A stretch of DNA of 64,000 bases from Bacillus nakamurai (GTDB taxonomy: Bacteria; Bacillota; Bacilli; Bacillales; Bacillaceae), in NCBI RefSeq assembly GCF_001584325.1, contig NZ_LSAZ01000042.1, positions 23,524-87,523 on the forward strand, read 5' to 3'. Shown here piece after piece: positions 9,559-18,300 of this stretch (positions are counted from its first letter, which is position 1; each line of letters opens with the position of its first letter). Below the pieces are notes generated by a model that did no database searches, was not told where the DNA came from, and saw only the letters and a list, made by a program, of their open reading frames with translations. The position numbers and the translations under genes are program-made.

Positions 9559-10194
9559 CTATTGATGGCCGCCCGCTTTTTTCTTACGTGAAAACACGGC
9601 TTGGGCTTCCTGAATTTCGCCGCGTATCTCTGACATTTCTTCATCCAGGCGGGATGCAGCTTCTGATGCACGCTGCAGCCTAAGCTTTACTTTTTCAGGA
9701 ATGTTTCCGCTGTACTTGTAATTCAGTGAATGTTCTATGGTCGCCCAAAAGTTCATGGCAAGCGTCCGGACCTGTATTTCCACCAGAACGTGCTTTTCTC
9801 CGGACGTCGTTTGTAAAGGATATAAAACGACAAGGTGATAAGACCGGTATCCGCTTTCTTTATGCTCAGCGATGTAATCGCGCTGGTCGACGACCGTAAA
9901 ATCTTTTCTGGCAAACAGCATATCTTTAACGATTTGGATATCATCGACAAATTGGCACATAATGCGGAGCCCCGCGATATCCTGCATCGTTTCAATCTGA
10001 TGCAGCGGTATGCTTTTCCGTCTCGCCTTTTCAAGTATGCTTGCCACCGGCTTTACACGGCCTGTCACAAACTCAATCGGCGAATGGTCATCTTCATACT
10101 CATAAAGGGTTCTGACGCCTTTCAGCTTCACTTTTAATTCATCGACAGCCTGGCGGTATGGCGCTAAAAATTGCTCCCATTGTTTGTCATCCAT
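9559..10194 (-). CDS. yjbM: Small alarmone synthetase YjbM (SasB/RelQ)
   Basis: A 211-residue single-domain (p)ppGpp synthetase without hydrolase or regulatory domains. Synthetase motifs are present: [47 protein letters not shown] and [20 protein letters not shown]. It transfers pyrophosphate from ATP to GTP or GDP; RelQ-type enzymes form tetramers activated by pppGpp. Start at 10192-10194 with a GGGGG ribosome binding site. It follows yjbL by 27 bp and precedes nadK, an arrangement conserved in bacilli. Confidence 0.95.
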   Translation of the reverse strand: MDDKQWEQFLAPYRQAVDELKVKLKGVRTLYEYEDDHSPIEFVTGRVKPVASILEKARRKSIPLHQIETMQDIAGLRIMCQFVDDIQIVKDMLFARKDFTVVDQRDYIAEHKESGYRSYHLVVLYPLQTTSGEKHVLVEIQVRTLAMNFWATIEHSLNYKYSGNIPEKVKLRLQRASEAASRLDEEMSEIRGEIQEAQAVFSRKKKAGGHQ

Positions 10195-10221
10195 CGTACA
10201 TCCCCCAATTCGAACCTGTTT

Positions 10222-10587
10222 CTAAAGAAATACGCGTTTTACTTTCTCTTCCATTTCTCCGTAGTTTGCATTATCTTTAATATTTTCGAGAAGATAGTCG
10301 AGCTCTTCATGCAGGCCTGAAAGTTCTACCGTTTCATCTCCCGCCTCAAGTATTGCAGGCTTTCTTTGATCAAGTGCCTCTTTCAGGGCAGGCCATACAT
10401 TTTCTTTTATAATGACATATTCAAAAGAGTCCGCTGATTCAAGTATGTATACAAAAGCAAAGTGGTCGGAATCAACAAGCATTTGACCTGAGGCTTTTCG
10501 TCCTGCTCCGCTTACGTCTTCCCCGCACTCGAGGCGGAGCCCGTCTTCTGATAATGATGCGTTTTGGATTTCAATTCTCTTTTGCAT
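10222..10587 (-). CDS. yjbL: YjbL, conserved hypothetical
   Basis: A 121-residue soluble, acidic protein of unknown function. No catalytic motif or membrane segment is visible; the C-terminus (ENIKDNANYGEMEEKVKRVF) looks helical. The start ATG at 10585-10587 has AAAAGGAG; the longer in-frame start at 10608 lies upstream of that site. It is the first gene of the yjbL-yjbM-nadK-yjbO group, so a link to alarmone control is possible but only by context. Confidence 0.8.
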   Translation of the reverse strand: MQKRIEIQNASLSEDGLRLECGEDVSGAGRKASGQMLVDSDHFAFVYILESADSFEYVIIKENVWPALKEALDQRKPAILEAGDETVELSGLHEELDYLLENIKDNANYGEMEEKVKRVFL

Positions 10588-10711
10588 AATGTTCTCCTTT
10601 TTTAACAAAGTACAGGATTTATTTTATCATATCAAGGTCGATATTGATAAACGTAACCTCTAAAGAGATAATGGGAATCATACAATTTTTCTGTCTGAAA
10701 GGAAGACAAAC

Positions 10712-11293
10712 ATGACCCAAGAAATAGAAATTGAATTCAAAAATCTCCTGACAAAATCAGAATTTCTTACGCTGACTGACGCATTTAACATGAAGGAAAA
10801 CGATTTTACGCACCAGGTGAATCATTATTTCGATACAAAAGATTTTTCCCTGAAACAAAAAAAATCGGCGCTCCGCATCCGCGAAAAAAACGGCGCTTAC
10901 GTCCTGACGTTAAAAGAGCCTGCGGCAGTCGGACTTTTGGAAACACATCAAGAGCTTGTGAAACCCGTCCTTGACGGGTTCACCATTCCCGAGGGCCCTG
11001 TAAAAGAGCAGCTCACCGGCCTCGGCATCAATCCGGACCTCATTTGTTATTTCGGAACTTTAACGACCAAACGCGCAGAAAAAGAAACAGAAAAAGGCTT
11101 AATAGTTTTGGATCACAGCCGATATTTAAATAAAGAAGACTTTGAATTGGAATTTGAGGCGGCTGACTGGGATGAAGGAAAACAGGCTTTTGAACAATTG
11201 CTTCAGCAATTCGGCATTCCTCAGCGAATCACTAAAAATAAGATTATGCGTTTTTATGAACAGAAACAAACAGAAGGTGGAATGACACAGTGA
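10712..11293 (+). CDS. yjbK: CYTH-domain protein YjbK (putative triphosphatase or adenylyl cyclase fold)
   Basis: A 193-residue protein starting [10 protein letters not shown], which contains the ExExK signature of CYTH (triphosphate tunnel metalloenzyme) proteins. Further tunnel residues are in [24 protein letters not shown] and LTLKEP, and the C-terminal part has [15 protein letters not shown] basic residues. The fold binds triphosphorylated substrates with divalent metal; the substrate is unknown. It is divergent from yjbL across 124 bp and overlaps the next gene by 4 bp (GTGA). Confidence 0.87.
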   Translation: MTQEIEIEFKNLLTKSEFLTLTDAFNMKENDFTHQVNHYFDTKDFSLKQKKSALRIREKNGAYVLTLKEPAAVGLLETHQELVKPVLDGFTIPEGPVKEQLTGLGINPDLICYFGTLTTKRAEKETEKGLIVLDHSRYLNKEDFELEFEAADWDEGKQAFEQLLQQFGIPQRITKNKIMRFYEQKQTEGGMTQ

Positions 11294-11979
11294 ATATAAC
11301 GAATTGGGCGGCCCTCCTCCAGCTTCAGTCGATGGCGCTGCAATCAATCTCAAATACAAGCGGCACAGCAGGCGGACAATCGTCAGAAAGCCCGCTTTCA
11401 AGCTTCGGCTCCCTGCTCAGCCAGTATACAAACACAGTCAGCGGACAGCAGCCCCCCTCCGCGCTTTTAAACGGCGTCCGGGGAGCGGGCACAGCTTATT
11501 CACCGAGGGTCTCTGAATTCTCAGCAGGCAGCCCCGTCCAGAGCAGTCAGAAAGCTGCTGACGGCATAAAGGCCGCACAGACATCAGACAGCAGCACCGG
11601 AAGCTTTTCAGTGGACAGCGCCATTAAAAAAGCGGCAGAAAAATACGGGGTGGACGAAAAGCTGATCCGTGCCGTCATCAAACAGGAATCAGGGTTTAAT
11701 CCGAAAGCGGTCAGCGGCGCCGGAGCAATGGGGCTGATGCAGCTTATGCCGTCCACCGCGGAATCACTCGGCGTGTCAAACCCGCTTGATCCCGTTCAAA
11801 ATGCAGACGGCGGCACAAAATACTTAAAACAGATGCTCACAAAGTATGACGGAAATGTTTCCTTGGCTTTGGCCGCCTACAACGCCGGTCCCGGCAACGT
11901 CGACCAATACGGGGGCGTTCCGCCATTTAAGGAAACACAGCAATATGTCAAGAACATAACCGAACAGTACTACGCGTAA
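11290..11979 (+). CDS. cwlQ: Lytic transglycosylase/muramidase CwlQ (YjbJ)
   Basis: A 229-residue protein with a C-terminal SLT (goose-lysozyme-like) domain from about residue 112: catalytic Glu133 in [13 protein letters not shown], then [15 protein letters not shown] and [13 protein letters not shown]. The first 110 residues are Ser/Gly/Gln-rich and probably disordered, and there is no clear signal peptide, which is also true of B. subtilis YjbJ. The low-complexity region appears longer than in B. subtilis (I recall a protein of about 181 residues). The GTG start overlaps the yjbK stop. Confidence 0.9.
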   Translation: MNITNWAALLQLQSMALQSISNTSGTAGGQSSESPLSSFGSLLSQYTNTVSGQQPPSALLNGVRGAGTAYSPRVSEFSAGSPVQSSQKAADGIKAAQTSDSSTGSFSVDSAIKKAAEKYGVDEKLIRAVIKQESGFNPKAVSGAGAMGLMQLMPSTAESLGVSNPLDPVQNADGGTKYLKQMLTKYDGNVSLALAAYNAGPGNVDQYGGVPPFKETQQYVKNITEQYYA

Positions 11980-11980
11980 A

Positions 11981-12012
11981 CCAGAGAGGCTGAGTGCCCT
12001 CTGGTTTTTTTG
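11981..12012 (+). terminator. Terminator after cwlQ
   Basis: The stem CCAGAG...CTCTGG with inner GCACT/AG pairing is followed by TTTTTTT, directly after the cwlQ stop. Confidence 0.85.
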
Positions 12013-12207
12013 CGGAGTGAAATCTTACACATGAATGAATGCTATGTGATATGATATGAAATACAAACGGCCTGCCAGAAAGGCACTTTGTTTGTAGAAA
12101 TAAAATGTTATTGCTAAAATATACAGTAAATGAAGATAGTAAAACTGAAATATAATTTTGCAATGGGAATTATGATTCCTATTAGCCATATTAAAGGAGT
12201 AGTCAAC

Positions 12208-12606
12208 ATGGGACAATCGTTTAACGCACCATATGAAGCGATTGGAGAGGAACTTCTATCGCAACTTGTTGATACTTTTTATGAGCGTGTCTCGTCTCAT
12301 CCCTTGCTGAAGCCAATATTCCCAAGCGATTTGACAGAAACGGCCAGAAAACAAAAGCAATTCTTAACCCAGTATTTGGGCGGACCTCCCCTTTATACTG
12401 AAGAGCACGGCCACCCGATGCTCAGAGCAAGGCATCTCCCCTTTCCGATCACAAACGAGAGGGCTGATGCGTGGCTCAGCTGTATGAGTGGCGCGATGGA
12501 TCATGTCGGGCTTGAGGGCGACATTCGTGAATTTCTGTTCGGGCGTCTGGAATTAACGGCCAGACATATGGTAAATCAGGCAGAAGCGGAGGATCGATCA
12601 TATTGA
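12208..12606 (+). CDS. yjbI: Truncated haemoglobin YjbI (group II)
   Basis: A 132-residue 2/2 globin. The proximal haem ligand is His76 in MLRARHLPFPI, and the FLTQYLGGPPLY stretch is typical of trHbO proteins. In B. subtilis and S. aureus it is encoded with YjbH and helps guard against nitrosative or disulfide stress, with peroxidase activity reported. The start ATG at 12208 has AAAGGAG; an in-frame extension to 12130 has none. The stop overlaps the TTG start of yjbH. Confidence 0.93.
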   Translation: MGQSFNAPYEAIGEELLSQLVDTFYERVSSHPLLKPIFPSDLTETARKQKQFLTQYLGGPPLYTEEHGHPMLRARHLPFPITNERADAWLSCMSGAMDHVGLEGDIREFLFGRLELTARHMVNQAEAEDRSY

Positions 12607-13505
12607 CAAACTATCAACATGAGCAATACTTCGCCCATTGCCACGGACATCCAAAAAAACCTTTGGAAATTTACATGTTTGTCGACCCTTTATGTCCTGA
12701 ATGCTGGTCGCTGGAGCCCGCCATAAAAAAATTAAAAATCAGATACGGACGTTTTTTCACGCTGCGGATCATTGTCTCCGCCAGCATTACATCCCTGAAT
12801 AAACAAAAGCGGAAAAAACACCTTCTCGCCGAAGCATGGGAAAAAATTGCGAACCGGTCGGGAATGTCCTGTGACGGAAGCCTTTGGCTTGAGCAGGATC
12901 AGCCCCTTTCATCGCCATACCTTGCCGCACTCGCTTTAAAAGCGGCCGAGCTGCAGGGAAGAAAGGCGGGAATCCTGTTTCTTCGAAATATGCAGGAAAG
13001 CCTGTTTGTATCTAAACAAAACATTACCGATGAACATGTGCTTTTGGATATAGCTAAAAAAACGAAATTGGATTTAGAAGAGTTCAAACGGGACCTCCAT
13101 TCGCAAAGCGCGGTAAAAGCGCTTCAATGTGATATGAAAATCGCGGCGGAAATGGATGTCACCGTCAACCCGACCTTGACGTTTTTTAATACCCAGCATG
13201 ATGATGAAGGGCTCAAGGTGCCCGGCAACTATTCATATGAAATATACGAAGAGATTTTATTTGAAATGCTGGGCGATGAACCGAAGCCTTCCGAAACGCC
13301 TCCATTAGAATGTTTCATTGAATATTTCAGGTTTGTCGCATCTAAGGAAATTGCACTTGTTTATGATTTAAGCCTTGAAGAGGTTGAAAAAGAAATGAGA
13401 AAACTAGCGTTTGCCAAAAAGGTCGCCAAAGTTGAAGCAAAGCACGGACTGTTTTGGAAGTCATTAGCCGGCACCCATGAAGATGTTACCTGCTGTGATA
13501 AGTGA
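12603..13505 (+). CDS. spxH: SpxH (YjbH), ClpXP adaptor for Spx degradation
   Basis: A 300-residue DsbA-like thioredoxin-fold protein that delivers Spx to ClpXP. A CxxC pair (Cys31, Cys34 in FVDPLCPECW) and a Cys/His-rich N-terminus (AHCHGHP) are visible, and the C-terminus ends CCDK. The start is TTG at 12603, overlapping the yjbI stop (TTGA), giving strict translational coupling. The target, Spx, is encoded 5.5 kb downstream in this window. Under disulfide stress the adaptor is inactivated or aggregates and Spx accumulates. Confidence 0.94.
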   Translation: MTNYQHEQYFAHCHGHPKKPLEIYMFVDPLCPECWSLEPAIKKLKIRYGRFFTLRIIVSASITSLNKQKRKKHLLAEAWEKIANRSGMSCDGSLWLEQDQPLSSPYLAALALKAAELQGRKAGILFLRNMQESLFVSKQNITDEHVLLDIAKKTKLDLEEFKRDLHSQSAVKALQCDMKIAAEMDVTVNPTLTFFNTQHDDEGLKVPGNYSYEIYEEILFEMLGDEPKPSETPPLECFIEYFRFVASKEIALVYDLSLEEVEKEMRKLAFAKKVAKVEAKHGLFWKSLAGTHEDVTCCDK

Positions 13506-13506
13506 C

Positions 13507-13543
13507 AATAAAGCTGATTCCTTACGGAGCGGCTTTTTTTTTT
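13507..13543 (+). terminator. Terminator of yjbI-spxH
   Basis: An imperfect hairpin AAGCTGATTCC/GGAGCGGCTT with loop TTAC and a run of nine to ten T, right after the spxH stop. It lies back to back with the roxS terminator. Confidence 0.8.
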
Positions 13544-13548
13544 GCAAA

Positions 13549-13664
13549 TAAAGAAACCGCGCCGGGATAAGCGCGGTTTCATATGTCTTAACGACAACAA
13601 AGGGGATGGGAGAAATTTTTCACGGTCAAACAAAGGGGTAATGTTTGTTTGTGATCAATTTCAC
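13549..13664 (-). ncRNA. roxS: RoxS (RsaE) small regulatory RNA
   Basis: The minus strand reads as the RsaE/RoxS RNA, about 116 nt. It starts GTGAAATTGATCACAAACAA and has two C-rich seed loops, TTACCCCTTTG and CATCCCCTTTG. It contains the conserved GTGAAAAATTTCTCCC core between them and ends in a GC-rich terminator (AAACCGCGC/GCGCGGTTT). In B. subtilis and S. aureus it pairs through the C-rich loops with Shine-Dalgarno regions of TCA-cycle and redox mRNAs to rebalance NAD/NADH. The location after spxH is as in B. subtilis. No protein is encoded here. Confidence 0.93.
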
Positions 13665-13670
13665 ATCCTT

Positions 13671-13700
13671 ATCATATCAAATCATGTCGAGTTTTGACAA
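13671..13700 (-). promoter_or_regulatory. roxS promoter
   Basis: On the minus strand TTGTCA (13695-13700) and TATGAT (13671-13676) are 18 bp apart, placing +1 near 13664. Upstream at about 13715-13735 the same strand reads TTTTGTGACAAAAATATGAA, which resembles ResD and Rex-type sites (TTGTGA...). Regulation of roxS by ResDE and Rex is known in B. subtilis; the assignment of these bases is inference. Confidence 0.7.
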
Positions 13701-13791
13701 GCCATACGATCAATGTTCATATTTTTGTCACAAAACATAACTGACCGCTTGTTTTCATAGAATGTATCAATAAGGACGAGGAGGGAAAAGG

Positions 13792-13959
13792 ATGCTCCGC
13801 ACCGTAATAACCATTGGTATGATTGTGTTTTTCTTCTTTTTAAATTTATTGGCCATGATGCATATGCTGCCGCTTTACATTACCTCTCCCCTGCTGTTTT
13901 TGTCCATATTGTTCGCCCTGTACCGGCTGAATCACCGCAAAACGTTTAAAGGATTTTGA
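13792..13959 (+). CDS. Small membrane protein, 55 aa
   Basis: A short gene with a strong ribosome binding site (GAGGAGG) 8-9 bp before ATG. The protein starts MLRTVITIGMIVFFFFLNL and has two hydrophobic stretches (about residues 4-22 and 28-43) followed by a basic tail (RLNHRKTFKGF), so two membrane helices with a cytosolic end are likely. Function unknown. A bidirectional terminator follows directly. B. subtilis has a comparable small ORF between yjbH and pepF, but I cannot name it with certainty. Confidence 0.75.
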   Translation: MLRTVITIGMIVFFFFLNLLAMMHMLPLYITSPLLFLSILFALYRLNHRKTFKGF

Positions 13960-13960
13960 G

Positions 13961-13994
13961 AAAGCCTGTGCACTTTTTTGCACAGGCTTTTTAA
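13961..13994. terminator. Bidirectional terminator between the 55-aa gene and pepF
   Basis: A perfect 12-bp stem AAAGCCTGTGCA/TGCACAGGCTTT with a T-rich loop and T-runs on both sides serves the two convergent genes. Confidence 0.88.
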
Positions 13995-13995
13995 A

Positions 13996-15825
13996 TCAGG
14001 AATGATTCACTTTCAGAAGCAATTCTTCCATTTCATTCAATTTCTCTTCAAACATTTTGCAAGCAGCCTCTATCGGCTCAGGAGATGTCATATCAACTCC
14101 TGCTTTTTTCAGAATATCAATCGGATACTCTGAGCTTCCCGCTTTTAAGAATTCCGTATAACGCTCCACCGCAGGTTTGCCCTCTTTTAAAATCTGGCTG
14201 CTCAGTGCTTGCGCTGCACTGTAGCCCGTCGCATATTGATACACATAATAATTGTAGTAGAAATGCGGAATTCTGGACCATTCCAAACCGATTTCCTTAT
14301 CAATTACCATGTTGTCGCCGAAATATTTTTTGTTCAGATCATAATAAAGCGTGTTTAATAATTCAGGCGTTAACGGCTCGCCTTCTTGCGCTTTCGTATG
14401 AATCAGATGCTCAAATTCGGCAAACATCGTTTGTCTGAAGACCGTGCCTCTGAAGCCTTCAAGCATGTGGTTGAGCAGGTACAGGCGCTGTTTTTCATCC
14501 TTTAAGCTGTTCAGCATATATTCTCCGAGAAGCGCTTCGTTTGTCGTAGAAGCCACCTCAGCGACAAAGATGCTGTAGTTTCCGTACGGGTATGGCTGAT
14601 GCTTTCTCGTATAGTAGCTGTGCACCGAATGCCCGAACTCGTGAACGAGCGTAAACAGGTTATTGACATTGTCATGCCAGTTCATCAAAATGTACGGATT
14701 CGTGCCATATGTACCGGACGAATAAGCACCGCTTCGTTTTCCTTTGTTTTCGTACACATCGACCCAGCGATTTTCAAGGCCTTCTTTCAATATAGATGCG
14801 TATTCTTCGCCTAACGGGGCAAGACCTTTCAGCATGTACTCTTTTGCTTCATCGTACGTCACTTTCATTCCGGAATCTTTTACAAGCGGTGTGTACAAGT
14901 CATAAATATGGACTTCATCAAGTTTAAGCACCTTTTTTCTCAGGTCAATATATCGATGTAAAAGCGGCAGATGCTTATTGATGGTTTTCACCAGGTTATC
15001 ATATACTTCCTCAGGGATGCTGTTAGCAGACAAAGCGGCTTCCCGGGCTGATTTATACTTTTTCACGCGCGCGTAGAAGTTGTCTTTTTTGACAGTGCCG
15101 CTGAGTGTAGTCGCCATCGTGTTTTTAAATTGGCCGTATGTCTTATACACGGCTTCAAACGCGTTTTTGCGAACCTCTCGATTGCTGCTTTCCAAGAAAT
15201 TAATAAAGTTCCCGTGCGTGATTTGCGTTTCCTTTCCGTTTTCATCTTTAATAGATGGAAATGTAATGTCAGCATTATTTAAAACACTGAACGTATTGGA
15301 TGGAGACGACAGCGCTTCTGAAGCTTCCGCAAGCAGCGCCTCTTCTTTTTCGCTTAACACGTGCGGACGCTGTTTCGTAATCTCTTCAATCGCATGAGAA
15401 TACAGCTTCAGCTCTTCTTTTTCTAAAATAAACTGCTGCAGTTTGTCCTCCTGAATGGAGAGAATTTCCGGTTCTATATATGCAGTTGCGCTGGCAGCTT
15501 GTGAATACAGGCTAGCGGCTTTATCGTTCAGTCCTTGATAGAATGAATTTCCCGTATCTTGGTCTGAACGCATATGCGCGTAAGAATACAGTTTCCCCAA
15601 ACGGCTCATCACTTCGTCCTGAGCGGTAAGGGCGGCATATAAATTATCGGCGGAATGAGCCAGTGTGCCTTTAAAGGAAGATAAATTCGGAATTAATTTT
15701 TTAACCGCTTGAAATTCTTTATTCCAGGCCTCATCACTAGGAAAAATATCCTCTAGTCTCCATGTTTCCTCTGCCTTTACTTCGCTTCTGTCAGGCAGCT
15801 GTTTTGCTTTTTTTTCCTCAGTCAT
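13996..15825 (-). CDS. pepF: Oligoendopeptidase F homolog PepF (YjbG)
   Basis: M3-family zinc metallopeptidase (609 aa from the chosen start). The active-site motif is LVHEFGHSVHSYYT (HEFGH) with the downstream family region FVAEVASTTNEALLGEY supplying the third zinc ligand. It cleaves oligopeptides in the cytosol; overproduction in B. subtilis blocks sporulation initiation by degrading signalling peptides. Start ATG at 15823-15825 has GAGGGGG six bases upstream and gives the length of classical PepF. A GTG at 16006-16008 with its own AAGGTGG site would add 61 residues with a hydrophobic N-terminus (see findings). Confidence 0.92.
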   Translation of the reverse strand: MTEEKKAKQLPDRSEVKAEETWRLEDIFPSDEAWNKEFQAVKKLIPNLSSFKGTLAHSADNLYAALTAQDEVMSRLGKLYSYAHMRSDQDTGNSFYQGLNDKAASLYSQAASATAYIEPEILSIQEDKLQQFILEKEELKLYSHAIEEITKQRPHVLSEKEEALLAEASEALSSPSNTFSVLNNADITFPSIKDENGKETQITHGNFINFLESSNREVRKNAFEAVYKTYGQFKNTMATTLSGTVKKDNFYARVKKYKSAREAALSANSIPEEVYDNLVKTINKHLPLLHRYIDLRKKVLKLDEVHIYDLYTPLVKDSGMKVTYDEAKEYMLKGLAPLGEEYASILKEGLENRWVDVYENKGKRSGAYSSGTYGTNPYILMNWHDNVNNLFTLVHEFGHSVHSYYTRKHQPYPYGNYSIFVAEVASTTNEALLGEYMLNSLKDEKQRLYLLNHMLEGFRGTVFRQTMFAEFEHLIHTKAQEGEPLTPELLNTLYYDLNKKYFGDNMVIDKEIGLEWSRIPHFYYNYYVYQYATGYSAAQALSSQILKEGKPAVERYTEFLKAGSSEYPIDILKKAGVDMTSPEPIEAACKMFEEKLNEMEELLLKVNHS

Positions 15826-16053
15826 GGTGATCCCCCTCGTTTTCTTTACTTCAAGCCAATTGAAAAAACGATTGTTTCTCCAAAAACTTGTGTTGTGATT
15901 ATCTTCCGGTTTTTCACTGCCTTTTGTCAAATCATATGCGGCACATAAGACCGAGCATGCCAAAAATACAGTGAAAAAGCGAAAACCAAACGCTTTTATG
16001 CGTTTCACATTCAGCCACCACCTTGACGTTAGGGTGAGCTAAATGCCGGATTC

Positions 16054-17217
16054 TCATTCCCCAAAAAAGAGCCGGTCCCGCTGAAGCAGCCCCTCAGCCG
16101 TTCGGAAGAGCTTTTTTTGAGGAGATGTGAGCATATATACTTCATTCTCAGTTTCTCTTAAAAAATCCTGCAAACATAAGAAATCGGCATATTGTTTTAT
16201 CGCCAGGCTGATGTGTTCTTCATTGTATTCGAACCGCAGCCGGATATCCCGATCAAAGATTTTCCGGCGGCAGAACCGGACCATGTCCGCTAAGCGGATC
16301 GGCGCTCCTTTTTCCGAAAGCTCCATAAACCGCAAATACAGGTGCCCCTGCCATACAAAAACAGGGCTTGAAAACATAAAGCCGGCCGGAGCGGGAACAA
16401 ACACCTCAGACGGCAATAAAGAAAATGCGATTTGATGCCTTTCATAAAAAAGGCGCTGTATGAGACGGGCTTCTTTTGATAAGAACCTGCTGTTTTTTCG
16501 GCGGAAGCCGGAAACGGCCCGCTTCCAAGTGGAAAGCGTAACATTTCGGGAGCCTTCCGGCAGACAAATGTCCGGCAGGGTCGCTTTATGGAGAGGAATG
16601 ATTTTCATTTCGGCATATGAATAGCCGGTGTAAAATGGGATGATTCCATGCAGCTTATAAAAAGAGCGGGCCTCGGGGCAGTAAAATAAAATAGAGGAAA
16701 ACGAATTGACTTCGAAAAACTGCCAATGAAAAGCGGAGAGCTGAAAAAAATGCGCGGACAGCCGTTTTAAACGTTTTGCACCGATGATCCAAAACGGCCT
16801 GAGCCCGGCTTTTTTCAAGCCTTCTGTGCGGCTGTACAAAGATTCCGCAGAGAGATTTGCACATTGAAATTCAAATGCCAGGCTTTCTTCTCCGTTTATC
16901 GCGGTAAGATCCGGCCGCTGTCCCGCTGATTTGACATACGGCTCCAAATTGGCTGTAAGGCGTTGTGCTTTCAGCCAGAGAAAAAGCTGCCGTTTTCCTT
17001 CCAGGTGGTATTCACTTTCCGGTTCCGGTTCTCCCGGACACAGCCTGCTTTTTTTATGGGCAAAGTGCGGCTGTTTTTGCGGTCCCAGTTTCACATCAAG
17101 CTCTCCCCCGCAAACAGGGCAGTACCAGCGGTTTTGTCTTAACTCCTCTGCTTTTTGATTTGAATACCTGCCCGCCAGCTGAACCAGCTGTCCCTCGGCA
17201 GTCACGGCACTGAACAT
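16054..17217 (-). CDS. coiA: Competence protein CoiA (YjbF)
   Basis: A 387-residue protein needed for efficient transformation, part of the ComK regulon in B. subtilis, where it acts with the DNA uptake machinery at the cell pole. The N-terminus has a zinc-ribbon-like YCPVCGGELDVKLG followed by the basic PHFAHKK motif. Next comes a restriction-endonuclease-like core containing the PDLTAINGEESLAFEFQCANLS stretch (D...E.Q acidic motif). Start ATG at 17215-17217 behind AAAGGAG. It is followed by pepF on the same strand. Confidence 0.92.
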   Translation of the reverse strand: MFSAVTAEGQLVQLAGRYSNQKAEELRQNRWYCPVCGGELDVKLGPQKQPHFAHKKSRLCPGEPEPESEYHLEGKRQLFLWLKAQRLTANLEPYVKSAGQRPDLTAINGEESLAFEFQCANLSAESLYSRTEGLKKAGLRPFWIIGAKRLKRLSAHFFQLSAFHWQFFEVNSFSSILFYCPEARSFYKLHGIIPFYTGYSYAEMKIIPLHKATLPDICLPEGSRNVTLSTWKRAVSGFRRKNSRFLSKEARLIQRLFYERHQIAFSLLPSEVFVPAPAGFMFSSPVFVWQGHLYLRFMELSEKGAPIRLADMVRFCRRKIFDRDIRLRFEYNEEHISLAIKQYADFLCLQDFLRETENEVYMLTSPQKKLFRTAEGLLQRDRLFFGE

Positions 17218-17331
17218 TTACCATCGTCTCCTTTCTGCGTCTTTCTGTTATTCAGCAAAAAGAAGGCATAATCCTGTTTGCAGCAAAAGGCGGCTGTTTC
17301 GTTTTCGTTCGTTCTGAACCCTTTTCTGCAC

Positions 17332-17366
17332 AAAAAAAACCGATTTCTGCTGAGAGAAATCGGTTT
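17332..17366 (-). terminator. mecA terminator
   Basis: Stem AAACCGATTTCT/AGAAATCGGTTT with a T-run on the minus strand, directly after the mecA stop codon. Confidence 0.87.
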
Positions 17367-17367
17367 G

Positions 17368-18024
17368 TTATGATGCAAAGTGTTTTTTTATTGTATATAA
17401 CGCATGCTCAGGTATCACCAATTTGCCGTATTCTTCAAGGCGGTGAATGCTGACTGATGATTCATGCGCGTACTCTAACAGGATGCTTAGCTGATTTTCA
17501 ACCTCTTCATCAGTTTGCTCACAAAAGTCTGCATATAAATAATATCGGTTCTCAAACGAGTAAAGTGTCGTTTTTATTCCGTTAAGATTTAATTTAGAAA
17601 GCGAAATGATATCCTCAAAATCATCGAATCGCAACGTAAACTGAAGCTTCTGCTCCTTGTCTTCCTGGCTGTCAGCCTGCTCTTCTTTTTGGAAATCATC
17701 AAGTAAGGCGTCGAGATTTTCATCTGCCGGCTCTTGTTTTTTATCTTCAGGGATCGGCAGTTCGAGTTTTTGTCCATCTTTGGAAAGCTGGGCTTTTGTC
17801 ACGATAATTTCCAGTCCTTTGTCCAATGCCTGAACCTGAATCCAAAGAGGACCCTCGACAGCGAATTCCTCTTCCTCATGAACTTCATCCATGACTTCCC
17901 AGAACAGTTCTTCACTGCGTTCGCGATTGTACCAGATTTCTTCTCTGTCAAAACCGCGATCTTCAATATCACCATATGACATATAAAATTTTACAGTATG
18001 CTCGTTAATTCTTTCTATTTCCAT
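17368..18024 (-). CDS. mecA: Adaptor protein MecA
   Basis: ClpC adaptor (218 aa) that targets ComK and ComS to ClpCP proteolysis and so holds competence off; it also activates ClpC assembly. The N-terminal substrate-binding domain (MEIERINEHTVKFYMSYGDI, EDRGFDREEIWYN) is separated by an acidic, low-complexity linker (about 90-130, rich in E, D, K) from the ClpC-binding C-terminal domain (FTLRFDDFEDIISLSK...). Full length and normal. The neighbouring coiA, spx, spxH, comZ and med are in the same regulatory network. Confidence 0.96.
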   Translation of the reverse strand: MEIERINEHTVKFYMSYGDIEDRGFDREEIWYNRERSEELFWEVMDEVHEEEEFAVEGPLWIQVQALDKGLEIIVTKAQLSKDGQKLELPIPEDKKQEPADENLDALLDDFQKEEQADSQEDKEQKLQFTLRFDDFEDIISLSKLNLNGIKTTLYSFENRYYLYADFCEQTDEEVENQLSILLEYAHESSVSIHRLEEYGKLVIPEHALYTIKKHFAS

Positions 18025-18300
18025 TTGCCAACCTTCCCTTCTTTATAAGATGTTGAAGGGACATCTAAGCTCCCGATGAATAGTACTTTACTACACTTTA
18101 CCCATTCCGTCCACATCTTAACCTTATGAGGAGACAGCGCGAATTCTTTATATTTCTATTTTATGATAAATCAGTTATAAAAGAAATAAAAAAGCATTTT
18201 CTAACGGAAAAACAGGCTTTCCCCCGGTTCCCATCATAATTGTCATCCTGCTTCATATATTAGCTGTACAAGCAACCGGAACAAAAAGCGAGGTGGTTTC

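Noticed and set aside
16006..16011. ATG TGA minimal ORF overlapping the alternative pepF GTG start
   Set aside because: A start-stop pair can regulate translation, but two codons this close to a doubtful start are not evidence.
18025..18300. Possible Mn2+ (yybP-ykoY) riboswitch upstream of yjbE
   Set aside because: TerC-family genes sometimes carry one, but I found no matching conserved loops or terminator in these 276 bp.
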